Source: Symbiodinium natans
Taxonomy: Eukaryota; Sar; Dinophyceae; Suessiales; Symbiodiniaceae
DNA length: 64,000 nt
Direction: 5' to 3'
NCBI GenBank assembly: GCA_905221605.1
Contig: CAJNDS010001913.1
Location: forward strand, 431,001-495,000
The notes beneath the pieces were generated by a model. It did not search any database, was not told the origin of the DNA, and saw only the letters and a list, made by a program, of their open reading frames with translations. This document shows positions 62,768 to 64,000 of this stretch, piece by piece; position 1 is the stretch's first letter, and the number at the start of each line of letters is the position of its first letter. Both the position numbers and the translations under genes were made by a program.

Positions 62768-64000
62768 GACCGGTGGGGTTTAGGGTTCAGCTTTGGGGGA
62801 TTTTGGTTTTTTTAGGGTTTTATAGGGTTTTGTTGGGTTTGTTCGGGTTTAGAGGGTTTCATTTGTTTTTTAGGGTTTTGGGGTTTGCATGGTTTTGAGG
62901 GGCTTCAGGGTTAATGGGGTATGGAGGGTTTTCAGGCGTTTTAGGGGTTTTAAGGTTCATGGGGTATATAGGGTTTTAAGGTTGTTTTGGGGTTTTAGTT
63001 TAGGGCTTATAGGGCTTATAGGACTCTTAAGGGTTTATAGGGTTTATAGGGTTTGTAGGGTTTATAGGGTTTATAAGGTTTATAGGGTTTATAGGGTTTA
63101 TAGGGTTTATAGGGTTTATGGGGTTTATGGGGTTTATGGGGTTTATGGGGTTTATAAAACCCTAAACCCTAAACCCTAAACCCTAGACTTTGAGCTTAGA
63201 GTTTAGGGCTGGGGAAAAGGGTTTAGGGCTGAGAGGGTTCATGTTTGAGGTTATGGAGGGCTGCAACCGTCACAGCCCTGAGGTCCTAAACCCTAAACCC
63301 TAAACCCTGCACCCTAAACCCTAAACCCTAAACCCTAAACCCCAAACCCCCAACGACCAACCCCAAACCCTAAACCTAAGCGCAGGAAGAACACCAAGGG
63401 CCTAGCGGAGTACGTCTCCGAGTTTGGCTTGATTCGATACCGCGTGCACGTGGCTCGTCTCTACGATCCCTTCGGGGCTGAGGCTTAGGGTTTAGGGTTT
63501 AGGGTTTAGGGTTTAGGGTTTAGGGTTTAGGGTTTAGGGTTTTCGGTTTTCGGGTTTAGGGGCTTAGGCTTAGGTGACTGCAGGGCGACATATGTCCAGT
63601 TCTCCATCATTCAGAAGATCCCCCCCCCAAACCCTTAACCCGAATTAAGCCCTAATCCCTAACTGCATTCGTGTTACAAAAAGGAGTCTAATTCAGAAGA
63701 GAAGATCCCCCAAACCCTAGACCCTAAACCTTCGTGTCTTCGTGTTACGCAAAGGAGCCAAATTCAGAACCCTAAGCTTCTTACAGTAGCTGTTCTCCAT
63801 CAGTCAGAAAATCACCCAAACCCTAAACCCGCATTAACACCCTACTGGCAAATTCCTAATTCAGAGCCCTAAACTCTAAACCCTAAACCCTAGACCCTAA
63901 ACCCTATAGCCCCAAACCCTAAACCCTATAGCCCATCCTTTACAACAGCGCCAACCAGGTGGAGATCGAGTATTTCCTGGCGCTGATGACCCAGCTCCCG
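62704..64000 (+). CDS. purB: Adenylosuccinate lyase, PurB type, 5' part
   Basis: Adenylosuccinate lyase removes fumarate from SAICAR and from adenylosuccinate in purine synthesis. Three exons in the window give the N-terminal region: exon 62704-62767 contains VELTAVGPVDGRY, matching the LTAVSPVDGRY signature at the start of bacterial-type PurB. Exon 63386-63449 reads KNTKGLAEYVSEFGLIRYRV plus His. Exon 63959-64000 reads VEIEYFLALMTQLP and runs off the window. Together they follow the family order (DGRY, then FSEYGLLKFRV, then VEVRWL). The spacing between DGRY and TKxL is right only if the first intron uses a GA donor at 62768. The next GT would add residues. Introns carry TTTAGGG after the first exon and CCCTAAA before the others. 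The catalytic residues lie beyond the window. The 5' end of the gene is uncertain (see exons at 60443-61415). Confidence 0.85.
62768..63385 (+). other. purB intron with GGGTTTATA repeats
   Basis: G-rich degenerate repeats, then about ten 9-bp GGGTTTATA/GGGTTTATG units (63034-63150), CCCTAAA units, unique spacer, and CCCTAAA units before the acceptor. The Tyr-Arg-Val ORF here is only the 9-bp repeat. Confidence 0.7.
63386..63449 (+). CDS. purB: purB exon 2 in window
   Basis: AAGCGCAG|G acceptor, phase-2 start, 21 codons ending RYRVH, donor GTGGCT, phase 0. The frame stays open past the donor, but homology resumes only at 63959. Confidence 0.85.
63450..63958 (+). other. purB intron
   Basis: TTTAGGG array (63487-63545), then a short unit repeated three times (TTCTCCATCA or TTCGTGTTAC with AAAGGAGTC and AATTCAGA, 63595-63870), then CCCTAAA units before the acceptor. 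Confidence 0.6.
63959..64000 (+). CDS. purB: purB exon 3, cut by window end
   Basis: CCAACCAG|G acceptor, phase 0, VEIEYFLALMTQLP, corresponding to the VEVRWLQKLA helix of PurB. Confidence 0.85.
   Translation, partial: MEIEYFLALMTQLP

Noticed and set aside
62889-63179. 96-codon + ORF rich in Tyr-Arg-Val
   Set aside because: Translation of degenerate GGGTTTATA repeats in the purB intron.

Overview
The window looks like nuclear DNA of a dinoflagellate or a close alveolate relative. The evidence is: (1) Arabidopsis-type telomere repeat TTTAGGG/CCCTAAA scattered through the whole window as well over a hundred interstitial arrays; (2) protein-coding sequence on the + strand only, cut into very short GC-rich exons (about 28-125 nt) separated by introns of roughly 0.3-2.5 kb; (3) AG|G acceptors and at least two apparent non-GT donors (GC and GA); (4) a ubiquitin-like plus FNIP-repeat protein of a type common in dinoflagellates. 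No database could be searched, so the taxonomic call is inference.

Layout. From 264 to 53739 a chain of 59 candidate exons can be read on the + strand. In most joints from about 17 kb onward the splice phases fit, which suggests one very long gene: a Ser/Ala-rich start, a coiled-coil middle (about 17-38 kb), Ser/Pro-rich and acidic segments (39-47 kb), a duplicated Pro/Ser exon pair (48-51.6 kb), and a possible C-terminus at 53739. A complete single-exon gene for a ubiquitin-like/FNIP-repeat protein (24866-26887) sits inside one of its introns. From 54.2 to 55.9 kb there is a poorly defined gene fragment around a 1.1 kb CTA/CTG/CCG/CCA trinucleotide tract. AT-rich and repeat-rich spacer follows. 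At the right end (62704 to the window edge) are the first exons of adenylosuccinate lyase (PurB type), possibly preceded by two or three exons from about 60.4 kb.

The unusual biology is in the introns. Exons are typically preceded by a CCCTAAA array and followed at once by a TTTAGGG array, so many introns begin GTTTAGGG and end with CCCTAAA repeats near the acceptor. The 5' splice site GT is often part of the telomere-type unit. The intron RNA could fold its two ends together (UUUAGGG with CCCUAAA). The introns are also full of short palindromic elements with terminal inverted repeats, in at least eight families. At three exons from three families the acceptor AG lies at the very end of such an element. 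This is what intron-generating transposons (introners) would leave. The telomere-type arrays often interrupt these elements.

Everything outside the FNIP gene and the adenylosuccinate lyase exons rests on reading frames, splice motifs and phase agreement that I traced by eye.
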